A stretch of 64,000 nucleotides of DNA, taken from assembly GCA_015056815.1 (NCBI GenBank), contig SVFN01000025.1, positions 1 to 64,000 of the forward strand, in the 5' to 3' direction. The DNA comes from Lachnospiraceae bacterium (GTDB lineage: Bacteria > Bacillota > Clostridia > Lachnospirales > Lachnospiraceae). The notes under the pieces are model-generated. The model was given only the letters and a program-made list of their open reading frames with translations, was not told the DNA's origin and ran no database searches. Shown in pieces: positions 36,313 through 46,044 of the stretch. Position 1 is the stretch's first letter, and the number at the start of each line of letters is the position of its first letter. The translations under genes were made by a program, and so were the position numbers.

Positions 36313-38883
36313 ATGGCAGCATTTGACAAGGTAAAAAGCGGTATTTCACAGATGGATCTGGCGTTAGATCACATCCGGCTTGGCGACAATGTGGTATGGC
36401 GTGTTTCCGAGCTTTCGCAGTTTAAACTGTTTATGGAGCCGTATGTCAGACAGGCGATCGAGGATAAACGCAATATTATCTATTTCCGGTTTGCTTCGCA
36501 TGAAGCCTTACTGGAAGACCGTCCTGAGGTTAAGACGGTGAATGTCCCTCTGTCCCACAGGTTTGAGAACTTTACCGTGGATATCCACAATGTGATCGAG
36601 CGGGAAGGTAAGGATGCTTTCTATGTGTTTGACTGTCTTTCAGAGCTTCAGACGGCCTGGGCGACCGATCTTATGATGGGGAATTTTTTCCGGGTGACCT
36701 GCCCGTTTCTGTTTGTACTGGATACGGTTGCCTTTTTTCCGATCATACGGGGAAAGCATTCCGTGGAAGCGATCAATAAGATCTTAAACACGACTCAGCT
36801 CTTTTTGGATGTGTATTCTGACAAAAAGAATGTCTATGTTCGGCCGGAAAAGGTCTGGAACCGACATTCACAGACCATGTTTCTTCCCCATATCTATGAT
36901 CCAAAGAATGGCAGCTTTCGTCCGATTTTAGACGGTGTACAGGCGAGCCGGTTCTATCAGACGCTGGGGCAGGCACAGCGGTCGGCGGGGGAACAGTATT
37001 CGGATTCCTGGGATCAGTTTTTTAACCGAGTGAAAACGCTTAATGAAAATGGGCTGGATATCACGAAAGAGTGTTCCAGAATGTGTAATATCATGATGAC
37101 CCGGGATGAGAAAATGCGGGAAATGGTCAAAAAGCATTTTACGCCGAAAGATTATTTTGATGTAAGAGATCATATGGTCGGTACCGGGATGATCGGCGGA
37201 AAAGCCTGCGGTATGCTTCTGGCAAGGGCGATCATACGAAACAAAGAGCCGCAGATCGATGAAGTGCTGGAGCCACATGATTCTTTTTATGTCGGATCGG
37301 ATCTGTACTATACATATATCGTGGATAACGATCTGTGGGATCTGAGGATCAGACAGAGGACGGAGGCGGGGTATTTTACGCTTGCAAAAGAGTTCGCCGA
37401 AAGGATCTTAGGCGGGACATTTTCGGAGCCGATGCGGCAGCAGTTTGTCAGGATCATAGAATATTACGGGCAGGATCCGTATATCATCCGTTCCAGCAGT
37501 ATCTTAGAGGATGGCTTCGGCAATGCGTTTGCGGGGAAATATGAATCGGTATTCTGTGTAAACAGGGGGAGTCTTGAGGAGCGTGTGGAAGAATTTGAGC
37601 AGGCGATCAAGATCGTTTATGCAAGCTCCATGAGTCTGTCCGCTCTTGATTATCGTAAGAGGCGGGGGCTTGACAAGCGCGATGAACAGATGGCGCTTTT
37701 GGTACAGCGCGTGTCGGGCTCTTATTATGGTTCCCATTACATGCCCTGTGCAGCGGGAGTAGGGTATTCATACAGCCCGTATAAGATCATGAAGGATACG
37801 GATCCAAAGGCTGGGATGCTGCGACTGGTCATGGGACTGGGGACATCTGCGGTAGACCGGACGGAAGGCTCTTACCCAAGGATCGTCAACCTGGATATGC
37901 CGGAAAAAACCTCTTATTCATCCTCGGCAGATAAGCACAAATTTTCCCAGGGGAAGGCGGAAGTGATCGATATGTCAGAACAGACTCTTAAGAAGCTTTC
38001 CCTGGAACAGATCCTGCCGGATCTTCCGAAGTACCTTTCGAACCTTCTCTTAGAGCATGATTTTGATGCGGAAAGACGGCTGCGGGAAATGGGGAGAGAT
38101 CGGGATATCCGGTTTATTTCCTGCAAGGGGCTGGTTTCCAATCAGACGCTGATGGAGCAGATGAGGAGGATGCTTCGCTGTATTGAAGAAGAATATCAGT
38201 ACCCGGTCGATACGGAATTTACCATAAATCTGTCAGAGAGCGGGGAGTATTCCATCGATCTTTTGCAGTGCCGTCCGCTCCAGGTCCAAAAGGGGGCTTC
38301 CCAAATGGTGATCCCTGCCGATATCCCAAAAGAGCGGGTCTTTTTGGAAAGCAGAGGCGCCTCTATGGGAATCTGCAAGGCCACGCGTCTGGATCTGATC
38401 GTATATGTAGATCCGGTCAAATATTACAACATGCCGTATAAGATGAAGTATTCTGTGGCAAAGCTGGTCGGAAAGATCAACTGGCGTTATCGCGATGAGA
38501 AGAAGCATATGATGTTGATCGTGCCGGGGCGGGTGGGGACGACATCGCCGGAGCTTGGGGTTCCCACAGCGTTTTCCGATATCAGTGCTTATGAGATCAT
38601 CTGTGAGGTCGAGGAGACAGAAGCGGGCTACCATCCGGAATTGTCCTATGGCAGTCACATCTTTCAGGATCTGGTAGAAGCGCAGATTCTATATACGGCA
38701 GTGTTTCACAATGACAAAACGATCCGGTATTCACCCCAAAAGCTGGCGGACTGTCCGGATCTGATCCGGGAATTTGAGACGACAGAGGAGCTTTCGGACA
38801 TTGTCCATGTATATGATGTCTCACAAAAAAACTGTGAAGTATATGATGATGTGGCCGGAGAACATCTGCTGATCACCGGCTGA
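36313..38883 (+). CDS. PEP/pyruvate-binding (PPDK N-domain) protein without phosphohistidine domain
   Basis: 856 residues. Residues about 1-230 look like a RecA/KaiC-like fold lacking a Walker A (MDLALDHIRLGDNVVWRVSE). Residues about 350-660 are a pyruvate phosphate dikinase ATP-grasp domain (PYIIRSSSILEDGFGNAFAG, VMGLGTSAVDRTEGSYP, IDLLQCRPLQ). The C-terminal 190 residues are not recognised. The swivelling phosphohistidine and PEP-binding domains of PPDK or PEP synthase are absent, so it is not a normal PEP synthase. The RelA/SpoT-domain gene follows 12 nt later, suggesting a joint nucleotide- or carbon-signalling role, which is inference. Confidence 0.8.
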   Translation: MAAFDKVKSGISQMDLALDHIRLGDNVVWRVSELSQFKLFMEPYVRQAIEDKRNIIYFRFASHEALLEDRPEVKTVNVPLSHRFENFTVDIHNVIEREGKDAFYVFDCLSELQTAWATDLMMGNFFRVTCPFLFVLDTVAFFPIIRGKHSVEAINKILNTTQLFLDVYSDKKNVYVRPEKVWNRHSQTMFLPHIYDPKNGSFRPILDGVQASRFYQTLGQAQRSAGEQYSDSWDQFFNRVKTLNENGLDITKECSRMCNIMMTRDEKMREMVKKHFTPKDYFDVRDHMVGTGMIGGKACGMLLARAIIRNKEPQIDEVLEPHDSFYVGSDLYYTYIVDNDLWDLRIRQRTEAGYFTLAKEFAERILGGTFSEPMRQQFVRIIEYYGQDPYIIRSSSILEDGFGNAFAGKYESVFCVNRGSLEERVEEFEQAIKIVYASSMSLSALDYRKRRGLDKRDEQMALLVQRVSGSYYGSHYMPCAAGVGYSYSPYKIMKDTDPKAGMLRLVMGLGTSAVDRTEGSYPRIVNLDMPEKTSYSSSADKHKFSQGKAEVIDMSEQTLKKLSLEQILPDLPKYLSNLLLEHDFDAERRLREMGRDRDIRFISCKGLVSNQTLMEQMRRMLRCIEEEYQYPVDTEFTINLSESGEYSIDLLQCRPLQVQKGASQMVIPADIPKERVFLESRGASMGICKATRLDLIVYVDPVKYYNMPYKMKYSVAKLVGKINWRYRDEKKHMMLIVPGRVGTTSPELGVPTAFSDISAYEIICEVEETEAGYHPELSYGSHIFQDLVEAQILYTAVFHNDKTIRYSPQKLADCPDLIREFETTEELSDIVHVYDVSQKNCEVYDDVAGEHLLITG

Positions 38884-38895
38884 GAAAGGATAAAG

Positions 38896-39885
38896 ATGAT
38901 CACACTGAATGATTATTTATATGAAGGAAATACGGTCCTAAAGATCCTGCACAGTTTTTCCGGGGATCTGAAGGAGTCTGCCATACGGGAGCATAACGGG
39001 GTGGATCTGGTTCACAGCAATCTGTTATTACAACAGATCGAGCTTTTGGAGCATAATGACTTTCTGACTTCCCAGTCCCAGAGAATACGGGAATTTTATA
39101 AATATATGGCAAAGGAGTATCCGTTTCTGGCGTTCACCTTTAAAGGAAGGATCAAGTCGTTGATCCGCCTGGAAGAAAAGATCAATGGAAATATTGTGGA
39201 CTATATCTATGACTATCACAGAAAAAACCATGGCTATCCGTCGGAGACGCTGATCAAGAACAGGATCGGTGTGGTGCGGGATCTGATCGCATACCGGATC
39301 GTGCTATCACTTCCCAAATGTCATATAAAAGCAGGCCAGGACAGGGGGACGGAGGAGCTTCGCTATCTGTATGAGATCGCGTGTCATCTCCCGGAATTTC
39401 TGGAGGAGAGAGGCTTCAGTGCTGAGAGCAGCGGGCGGGAAGGGTATCCTGTTTCGCAAAAACTTACGGAAAATGTCCGACCCTACTACAGAGATTATAT
39501 CGAAAGCCCGAATCAGTACGGATATCGTTCCCTCCACATTTCCTTTTACGATAATCTTTCCAGATGTCATGTGGAAATACAATTGCGGACGAAGGAAATG
39601 GATGATTACGCAGAGATTGGTGTCGCGAATCACTCGGAATATGAAAAAAGCCAGAAAGAGGATCATATCCGAAGAGATGAGATCCCCAAGGGAGAGAACC
39701 CGTTTTTTGATGATGCGCATGAAAGGGGTATCCTTTTGCAGAAACTGGATCTGACGAAGGTCGATGTCAATATGTTTGCCGCGGTGAGCGATCAGCTTGT
39801 GAACGATGGGTGCGGATTTTACAAGGGGCGGCTGATCCTGCCGTATGAACATCTGTCGAGATTCCAGAATGATATCATAGATTAG
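38896..39885 (+). CDS. RelA/SpoT-domain (p)ppGpp synthetase-like protein
   Basis: 329 residues. Synthetase-type signatures are NRIGVVRDLIAYRI, NQYGYRSLHISFYD and VEIQLRTKEMDDYAEIGVANH. There is no HD hydrolase, TGS or ACT domain, so it resembles a stand-alone small alarmone synthetase, though with a longer N-terminal helical region. Synthetic activity is not certain. Translationally close to the PPDK-like gene. A candidate strong promoter at 39928-39956 begins just after it. Confidence 0.85.
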   Translation: MITLNDYLYEGNTVLKILHSFSGDLKESAIREHNGVDLVHSNLLLQQIELLEHNDFLTSQSQRIREFYKYMAKEYPFLAFTFKGRIKSLIRLEEKINGNIVDYIYDYHRKNHGYPSETLIKNRIGVVRDLIAYRIVLSLPKCHIKAGQDRGTEELRYLYEIACHLPEFLEERGFSAESSGREGYPVSQKLTENVRPYYRDYIESPNQYGYRSLHISFYDNLSRCHVEIQLRTKEMDDYAEIGVANHSEYEKSQKEDHIRRDEIPKGENPFFDDAHERGILLQKLDLTKVDVNMFAAVSDQLVNDGCGFYKGRLILPYEHLSRFQNDIID

Positions 39886-39927
39886 AAGGGAAAAACGAAA
39901 ACTCGAAAACTCGTGACTGAAATCCGA

Positions 39928-39956
39928 TTGACGCAGACTCCCTGTTATGCTATAGT
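39928..39956 (+). promoter_or_regulatory. Strong sigma-A-type promoter in the intergenic region
   Basis: -35 TTGACG (39928-39933), 17-nt spacer, extended -10 TGCTATAGT (TATAGT 39951-39956). Transcription should start near 39963, only 15 nt before a small open frame. Confidence 0.6.
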
Positions 39957-39977
39957 CTTTTCTGTTTTGAAGGAAGA

Positions 39978-40097
39978 ATGAGTGAAAACATAAGGGAGAA
40001 AGAAAAGCTGAAGGACGCTCCTCTACAAACTCAACAAAAAAGCGTTAGTAAACCAGTAATAAAAAATTATGCAGACAGAATAATGATGGGAGAATAG
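39978..40097 (+). CDS. Possible 39-residue protein or gene remnant
   Basis: ATG 39978 to TAG 40095-40097 follows a good promoter; AAGGA lies close (about 3 nt) upstream. The product is hydrophilic and Lys/Gln-rich, beginning MSENIREKEKLKDAPLQTQQ and ending NYADRIMMGE. No family recognised. It could be a genuine small protein or the leftover N-terminus of a larger gene such as a membrane transporter. Confidence 0.25.
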   Translation: MSENIREKEKLKDAPLQTQQKSVSKPVIKNYADRIMMGE

Positions 40098-40328
40098 ATA
40101 AGTATCTGAATCTAATTATGATCATTTGCAAATGACAATTAAAAAACTTGATTTTATTGATTAAGAAGAAGCCGTTTGATTACGTTTAAAAGTGAAAAAC
40201 ATATTTAAAAAAGTTGAAAACATTCAAGAAAAAAGTATAAAAAAGTTGAATGTTTTCAACTTTTTTACGTGACAATGGAAATAGGACGGAATATAATCAG
40301 AATAGAGAAAGCAAGAGGGGGTGTCCTT
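40098..40328. other. AT-rich intergenic stretch with palindromes
   Basis: No gene seen. Contains a 14-bp palindrome TCATTTGCAAATGA at 40122-40135 and the large inverted repeat at 40206-40267. GAGGGGGT near 40313-40320 serves ATG 40329. Confidence 0.5.
40206..40267. repeat. 22-bp perfect inverted repeat upstream of the ATPase gene
   Basis: Arms 40206-40227 and 40246-40267 are perfectly complementary with an 18-nt spacer. Each arm also contains the small dyad TTGAA-N4-TTCAA. The right arm ends in a T-run, so it may be a terminator for the transcript from 39963, or a dimeric operator for the ATPase gene. Confidence 0.75.
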
Positions 40329-41639
40329 ATGTACCGAAAATTTTATCAAACATTGGAACAGTGGGAAGAGCAGCAGATAAAAGAACCGCTTTTAGTGGTA
40401 GGAGCACGTCAGGTTGGAAAGACTTGGATCATAAAAGAATTCTGTAAGAACAGATATGAAAACTATAAATATTTAAATTTTGAATCCATGAAAGGTCTGG
40501 ATTCTGTATTTGAGGAGAGTCTTGAGCCCGAAACGATTTTGGAGAATCTGGAGATATTGACCGGAGAAAAAATAGGGAAAGATACCCTGCTTTTTTTTGA
40601 TGAGATTCAGAAATCAGAGCGGGCGATCACAGCTTTAAAGTATTTTTGCGAGGCAGATTATAACTACAGGGTTATTGGAGCCGGAAGTCTTTTAGGGGTC
40701 AAACTGAACCGTTTCGAAACGTCTTTTCCGGTAGGAAAGGTGCGGATCGAAAAGATGTATCCAATGGATTTTGAAGAGTTTCTTATTGCGATGGGGGAAG
40801 ATAAGCTTATTACAAAGATCAAGGATCATACGATGAAGATGTCCCCTATGCCGGAGGCGTTTCATAATAAGGCTTTGGAATTATATCGCCATTATCTGTA
40901 TGTAGGAGGTATGCCACAATGTGTTGCCGATTTTTCGGTTACGAAAAATGTGATGGATTTTGACAGGCAGCTACAGGCAAACATACTTCTGGCATATACT
41001 GCAGATATGAAAAAATACACTCTCAGTGTGGCAGAAGGGATTAAGATTGAAGAGGTATATCATTCCATTCCAAGACAATTAGCGAAAGAAAATCCTAAAT
41101 TTAAATACAAAGAGGTGCGTCCTCATGCAAATAAGAGGGATTTTTATCTGCCTCTTGACTGGTTAAGAAGTTCGATGCTGATTTACAAAGTTGCGAAGGT
41201 GGAACTGCCACAGTCACCGCTTAGGACTTATACCGATGAAAATATATTTAAAATTTATCTGTCGGATGTCGGGTTGCTGGCATATGAAGCAGGAGTATCG
41301 TACCGGGATCTGCTACCGGAATCAGACAATATGTTCAAGGGAATACTTACTGAAAATTATGTGATCCAGCAGATGAATTCGGCGGGATGGGAGACATTTT
41401 ATTATAAACCGGATGCTTCCATGGAAATTGATGTATTGCTGGATAACGAAGGGGACATTATACCGATTGAAATTAAATCCGGTAGGCATATCCGATCGAC
41501 CAGTTTGAAAAATTATTGTGAAAAATATTCACCGGTAGATAAGATACGTCTTTCCTATCGAAATTTCGGGATTTCAGACACTGTCCGGTCGGTACCGGTA
41601 TATGCTTTTTTTGCGTTACTTGATCATTTACTGCAATAA
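40329..41639 (+). CDS. AAA ATPase with DUF4143 (PD-(D/E)XK-like) C-terminus
   Basis: 436 residues. Walker A VVGARQVGKTW near residues 24-34, Walker B TLLFFDEIQ, a middle winged-helix region, and a C-terminal DUF4143 domain with MEIDVLLDNEGDIIPIEIKSG, which resembles a nuclease-fold core (D...E.K). ATG 40329 has GAGGGGGT upstream; 20 extra in-frame residues upstream are unlikely. These ATPases are widespread, often horizontally acquired, and their function is unclear. The region looks more AT-rich than its surroundings. Confidence 0.88.
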   Translation: MYRKFYQTLEQWEEQQIKEPLLVVGARQVGKTWIIKEFCKNRYENYKYLNFESMKGLDSVFEESLEPETILENLEILTGEKIGKDTLLFFDEIQKSERAITALKYFCEADYNYRVIGAGSLLGVKLNRFETSFPVGKVRIEKMYPMDFEEFLIAMGEDKLITKIKDHTMKMSPMPEAFHNKALELYRHYLYVGGMPQCVADFSVTKNVMDFDRQLQANILLAYTADMKKYTLSVAEGIKIEEVYHSIPRQLAKENPKFKYKEVRPHANKRDFYLPLDWLRSSMLIYKVAKVELPQSPLRTYTDENIFKIYLSDVGLLAYEAGVSYRDLLPESDNMFKGILTENYVIQQMNSAGWETFYYKPDASMEIDVLLDNEGDIIPIEIKSGRHIRSTSLKNYCEKYSPVDKIRLSYRNFGISDTVRSVPVYAFFALLDHLLQ

Positions 41640-41669
41640 GCATAAATTTACAAAATACCTGCCAAACAT

Positions 41670-41711
41670 GTTACGATTCCGTGACCAGCTGGTTGGGAAT
41701 TGAATCGTAAC
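41670..41711. repeat. Inverted repeat with inner palindrome downstream of the ATPase
   Basis: GTTACGATTC (41670-41679) and GAATCGTAAC (41702-41711) flank the inner palindrome CCAGCTGG. No U-tract. Possible operator or hairpin end signal. Confidence 0.55.
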
Positions 41712-41751
41712 AACAGAAAATGTCCGAACCATGATTTGACGGGGCGGAAGG

Positions 41752-41780
41752 TTGAAAAAAAGAGGGCGTTTTGTTATAGT
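41752..41780 (+). promoter_or_regulatory. Promoter of the large surface-protein gene
   Basis: TTGAAA (41752-41757), 17-nt spacer, TATAGT (41775-41780). The start codon lies about 105 nt further on. Confidence 0.5.
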
Positions 41781-41887
41781 TGGATATAGTAATAGCAACG
41801 ACATTCTGCGTCAGGAAGTAAGCTATGGTGGGAGAATGAAAGGGTAAGAGAGCGAAAAAAGTAAAACATACGGAAGGGGAAATGGTT

Positions 41888-44800
41888 ATGAAGACAAAGG
41901 GGTATCGACAGAGGAAACAAAAGCCGGGACAGATGCTGTTTTTATGCATGCTGCTTACTCTGGCTTTTTCGTTTTGGGTATTGCCGAAAAAGGCTTTGGC
42001 AGAGCCTGAGTTTGAGACGGTATCTGTTTCAAACGCGGATGAGCTTGCAGCAGCAATGTGCAAGACGGGAAATGTACAGATCAATCTTGCGGCAGGCTTT
42101 CAGAAGGAGATATATTCGTATAAAACTCCTTATATAACGGTTGGAAAAGGGATCAAGGTGCTGGATCTTAATGGCAAAAAGGCAGAGTTTAATTATAATT
42201 CGACATTGGATCCGGTCCTTGCGACGAACAACTATTATATGACGGATGGATACTGTACACTGTTTCAGGTGGAAGATGGTGCAGAGCTTGTGATCAATGA
42301 CAGTGTCGGCAAGGGGTTGATCAGTTATACCCAGAATGATTTTTCGGTGTTTGACAATAAAGGGGAACATACAGATTCTTCCAAGCGTTTTCTGATCTAT
42401 GTAGACGGTGGAAAGCTGACAGTCAATGGCGGAGAATTGTCGGCAGGCAATTCAGATAAATTCTGGCTGGCCGAGTTTTTTGGGGATAATGGATATTATT
42501 GGCGTCAGATCGCCGGCACTGCGATTTATATCCATAATGGTGAGGCGGTTTTAAACGGAGGAGTTTTCCGGGGCAGAAAAGGCCGGAATGCGGCAATCAA
42601 TCTTAGCAAAGACAGTAAAATGACGGTTTATGACGGTGAATTCTGGGGTATGGGCGGAGCAGATGTATTTGATGTGAGCGAAGGAGCCGATCTGAAGATC
42701 TACGGAGGCGTTTTTAACACGCACAAGATGGATTATCCGGAATATTACAGCGAACATTCCAAGGGAAATATAACTTACGGCAAGATCGGTATCCCGATCC
42801 GGGCATTCGATGCCGCTCTTACACAGGTAAAGGTGGACGGTACCGGTGTTCTAAATGATCAGCAAATGACGAAAGAGCTTACAAAGGATACGCATAAACG
42901 TGTTACCGTAACTCCGAAACAGAATCAGACGGGAACGATGCTTCGATATGATGAAGAACAGGGCTTTTATGTTCCGATCCCTTATGGAACGGTCTATGAA
43001 TGGGACAAGACTTCTCCCATGATCTTCCGTTTCCAGCACAATTATTATTATCCGCGCTATAAGCTGCACGATTATGACGTGATAAAGAAGTATCATTATG
43101 GAGATCTTGTCGCGGATTTCCGACTGACTCCCGACTCGATCGGAATCTGTACGGCAAGGGAATATGACGGTGACGAGTTTATCGATCTTTGTTCCTTAAA
43201 GGCGGAGGAGCTGGCGCAGTTAAAGGTGGGGAATACCTATTATGTGCGTATTCTGGACAGTGAGGCATGGAATAACGGAACAGGCGAGCATGAGATCCTT
43301 TATAAAGATAATACGGTTGCGCAGGTAAAGATCGTTGCCCCTGACTATACGATGCCGGAGCTTAGTATCGGCTTCGACTGGGAAAACGAAACGGATGAGC
43401 AGTATCAGAACCAGCTTGTTTTGACACCCACAGGGGATGGCACGAAGAAAAAACTGGATGCCATGATCCATAAGGGCATGATCAGCCGTTATGTTACAAA
43501 ATTCCAATATAAGAAAAAAGACGGTCAGATGACTGACATTACAAAGGAGAACGGGGCAGATACCTTACAGCTTACGGATGCATGGCGCGGCGCTCAGAAC
43601 ATCCTTTATACCGTTACGCTGTATAAAGGGACAAGGAAACTGGGTTCTGTAACGCATGAGGCGCAGGTCGTATGTTTCCCGGATATCACAGCGGATATAC
43701 CTGCCGACAGTTCGCACTGCGTTCTGGTGGATGCGTTTGCGGCAGATAAAAAGGTTACCCTTTCCTGTGATGCAGATAGCCTGAACGGACTTTTCTGGGC
43801 AAAAGATGCTCAAAAGCTGAGTGCCGACAAAGATGTGAATAGTCACAGCGTGGATCTTTCCGAGCCATCGAACATTGGCTGGTACAGCATCGGCTATACC
43901 TTAAACGGTCAGGATTATTATAGCGATCAGATGCTCGATCTTGGCATCAGAGAAGGAAACAGGAATATCAGCCTGAGCACTTCGTCGGATCTGTGGACGA
44001 TCAAGGAGAACGGGCAGGAAGCCCCGGTCCTTACTGCAGAGTTGTCGGGCACCGGATGGGGACCGGTCAAATATTATAAATGGCAGAATGTAAGCTGGCC
44101 CTCCGGTACCAATCCTACCGCGCGTATGAAAAAGACCGATACAAACACGATGTCAGTAGCAACCTTGTTTGCGTTTGACAATAACCATCTGACAGAACGC
44201 TTTGTGGAGGGGAAATATACGTTTGCAGTGACCGCAGTTGACAACTATGGAAAGAGTGCGACCGCGACGGTGAGCCTTACCGTCGAGCGTCCCGCAACAG
44301 GTCTGAAGCTTTATACCGATGATTATGAGTTAAAGTACCATACGCCGATGGATCTGACAGACGGCTTCCTTATCATGGAGGGCGAGGACAGCAGTAGACT
44401 GATGGAGGTTTACGGGGTATTCACACCCGAGAACTCTGTACCCGGCAGTCTGAGCTATCAGAGTGAGACCTCTTCCATCGTGACAGTGGACAGTCAGGGC
44501 GTGCTAAAGAGCGGAAAGGCCGGTACGACTTATCTGACTGCCTCGGACGGCACACATAGCGCGGTGACGCAGGTGATTGTGCCAAAGACTGTATATGATA
44601 TTTCCATACCGGAGGAATGGTTAACGCCGGTACCCGGTGGGAAAACGCATCATGAAAAGCTGGATTATAAAGATTTTACACTTGAACTGGTATGGAATAT
44701 TATCGGAAACGGCACGGATTATGATTATGACAGGGAAACCTTTGAAAGCAATGCGGAATACCGGCCGGTTCTCAGGATCCGTCCCAAGTCCGGCGTGGCT

Positions 44801-46003
44801 TATCCGGTGAATGTTTCAGATGCATATAACAGAACAGATTATGATGTGGATACGAGCCGTATAGTATTTAATGTAAACGGTCTGAACTATTATGGAGCGT
44901 CTTATTGTGGAAGAAAGACATTTTATGACAGTGCGCCGGTTTCGTCTGGAGACAGTGATGACTTTATCGACTGCGATCTGGACTCGACAGGAGTATTGAT
45001 CGATCCCTGTGATGAATATCTGGATCAGGTGGTATTCGGTTTTGAAGAACCCCTGGCCGGTGATCCGAAGGACATGAATCAGGAGCTTGCCTTACTGAAT
45101 TATCAGATCCAAACGGAAGGAGTCAATTTCGGCGGCGATGGTGTGGAGCACATTACGGATCTTACTACGATCGAGGATGATAACATAGCGAACGACAAAC
45201 GGGAAGACTTTACGACCTATGAGGAGGGGGAGACCTATCGTTATCAGATTTATCTGATCGCAGACTACAAGTATCGTAACAGTCAGGGCGGAAAAGTGTT
45301 TATGGAATCCACTGCGAAGGCCTTGGATCCGGAGCATGATACACTGACGGACAGCAGTTATGTAAATCATGATATGCTGGTAGCCTATGTGTATTTTACC
45401 TGTAAGAAAAAAACCAGTATAACGGAAAGCGGGACAGAGCCAAAGGAAAAAGACACAGAATCCGGGGATAATCCGATCCTGACGGATGAGGATGGAGCTC
45501 CCTACTATATCGCAGAGAAGCTGACGCCGGACAAACTCATTGTCAATGCGATGATCGCGGATAAAGCCTCCGGCGGTAAGTATAAGATCACAAAAGTGGT
45601 CAAAAAGGGCGGCAAAGTCGCAGGCGGAACGGTGACTTACATGAAACCGTATGACAAAAACTGCAAGAAGATCGCAGCGACGGACAAGGTGAAGCTGGCA
45701 GGGGTGACCTTTACTGTGACGGCGATCGCGCCAAACTGCGCAAAGGGCTGCGATAAGCTTACGAAGCTGATCCTCGGTAAGAACATCAAGAGCATAGGAA
45801 AGAATGCTTTTTACGGATGTAAGAAGTTAAAAAATATCACGATCAAAACGGCAAAGCTTACGAAAAAGAGTGTCGGTGCGAATGCGTTCAAGGGGATTCA
45901 TGCCAGGGCGAAAGTCAGGGTACCTAAGAAACAGCTGCAGGCATATACGAAACTTCTAAAAAAAGCAGGCATCAAAGGAAAGAAACAGAAAATTACGAAA
46001 TAA
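41888..46003 (+). CDS. Large secreted multi-domain surface protein (BspA/LRR-like C-terminus)
   Basis: 1371 residues. N-terminal signal peptide with hydrophobic core MLFLCMLLTLAFSFW ending near KALA. Residues about 90-280 show beta-helix-like repeats (GGKLTVNGGELSAG, NGEAVLNGGVFRG, ADLKIYGGVFNTH). The middle holds several Ig-like stretches, one Big_2-like (IVTVDSQGVLKSGKAGTTYL). The last 160 residues are Lys-rich with an LRR_5/BspA-type segment (LTKLILGKNIKSIGKNAFYG). ATG 41888 is preferred since GGAAGGGG lies 8 nt upstream. No LPXTG sorting signal. Likely an adhesin or glycan-binding surface protein; ligand unknown. Confidence 0.8.
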   Translation: MKTKGYRQRKQKPGQMLFLCMLLTLAFSFWVLPKKALAEPEFETVSVSNADELAAAMCKTGNVQINLAAGFQKEIYSYKTPYITVGKGIKVLDLNGKKAEFNYNSTLDPVLATNNYYMTDGYCTLFQVEDGAELVINDSVGKGLISYTQNDFSVFDNKGEHTDSSKRFLIYVDGGKLTVNGGELSAGNSDKFWLAEFFGDNGYYWRQIAGTAIYIHNGEAVLNGGVFRGRKGRNAAINLSKDSKMTVYDGEFWGMGGADVFDVSEGADLKIYGGVFNTHKMDYPEYYSEHSKGNITYGKIGIPIRAFDAALTQVKVDGTGVLNDQQMTKELTKDTHKRVTVTPKQNQTGTMLRYDEEQGFYVPIPYGTVYEWDKTSPMIFRFQHNYYYPRYKLHDYDVIKKYHYGDLVADFRLTPDSIGICTAREYDGDEFIDLCSLKAEELAQLKVGNTYYVRILDSEAWNNGTGEHEILYKDNTVAQVKIVAPDYTMPELSIGFDWENETDEQYQNQLVLTPTGDGTKKKLDAMIHKGMISRYVTKFQYKKKDGQMTDITKENGADTLQLTDAWRGAQNILYTVTLYKGTRKLGSVTHEAQVVCFPDITADIPADSSHCVLVDAFAADKKVTLSCDADSLNGLFWAKDAQKLSADKDVNSHSVDLSEPSNIGWYSIGYTLNGQDYYSDQMLDLGIREGNRNISLSTSSDLWTIKENGQEAPVLTAELSGTGWGPVKYYKWQNVSWPSGTNPTARMKKTDTNTMSVATLFAFDNNHLTERFVEGKYTFAVTAVDNYGKSATATVSLTVERPATGLKLYTDDYELKYHTPMDLTDGFLIMEGEDSSRLMEVYGVFTPENSVPGSLSYQSETSSIVTVDSQGVLKSGKAGTTYLTASDGTHSAVTQVIVPKTVYDISIPEEWLTPVPGGKTHHEKLDYKDFTLELVWNIIGNGTDYDYDRETFESNAEYRPVLRIRPKSGVAYPVNVSDAYNRTDYDVDTSRIVFNVNGLNYYGASYCGRKTFYDSAPVSSGDSDDFIDCDLDSTGVLIDPCDEYLDQVVFGFEEPLAGDPKDMNQELALLNYQIQTEGVNFGGDGVEHITDLTTIEDDNIANDKREDFTTYEEGETYRYQIYLIADYKYRNSQGGKVFMESTAKALDPEHDTLTDSSYVNHDMLVAYVYFTCKKKTSITESGTEPKEKDTESGDNPILTDEDGAPYYIAEKLTPDKLIVNAMIADKASGGKYKITKVVKKGGKVAGGTVTYMKPYDKNCKKIAATDKVKLAGVTFTVTAIAPNCAKGCDKLTKLILGKNIKSIGKNAFYGCKKLKNITIKTAKLTKKSVGANAFKGIHARAKVRVPKKQLQAYTKLLKKAGIKGKKQKITK

Positions 46004-46044
46004 GATCAGGGTAGAGGTCACATCCAAAAGACAGGAGTTTTGAA

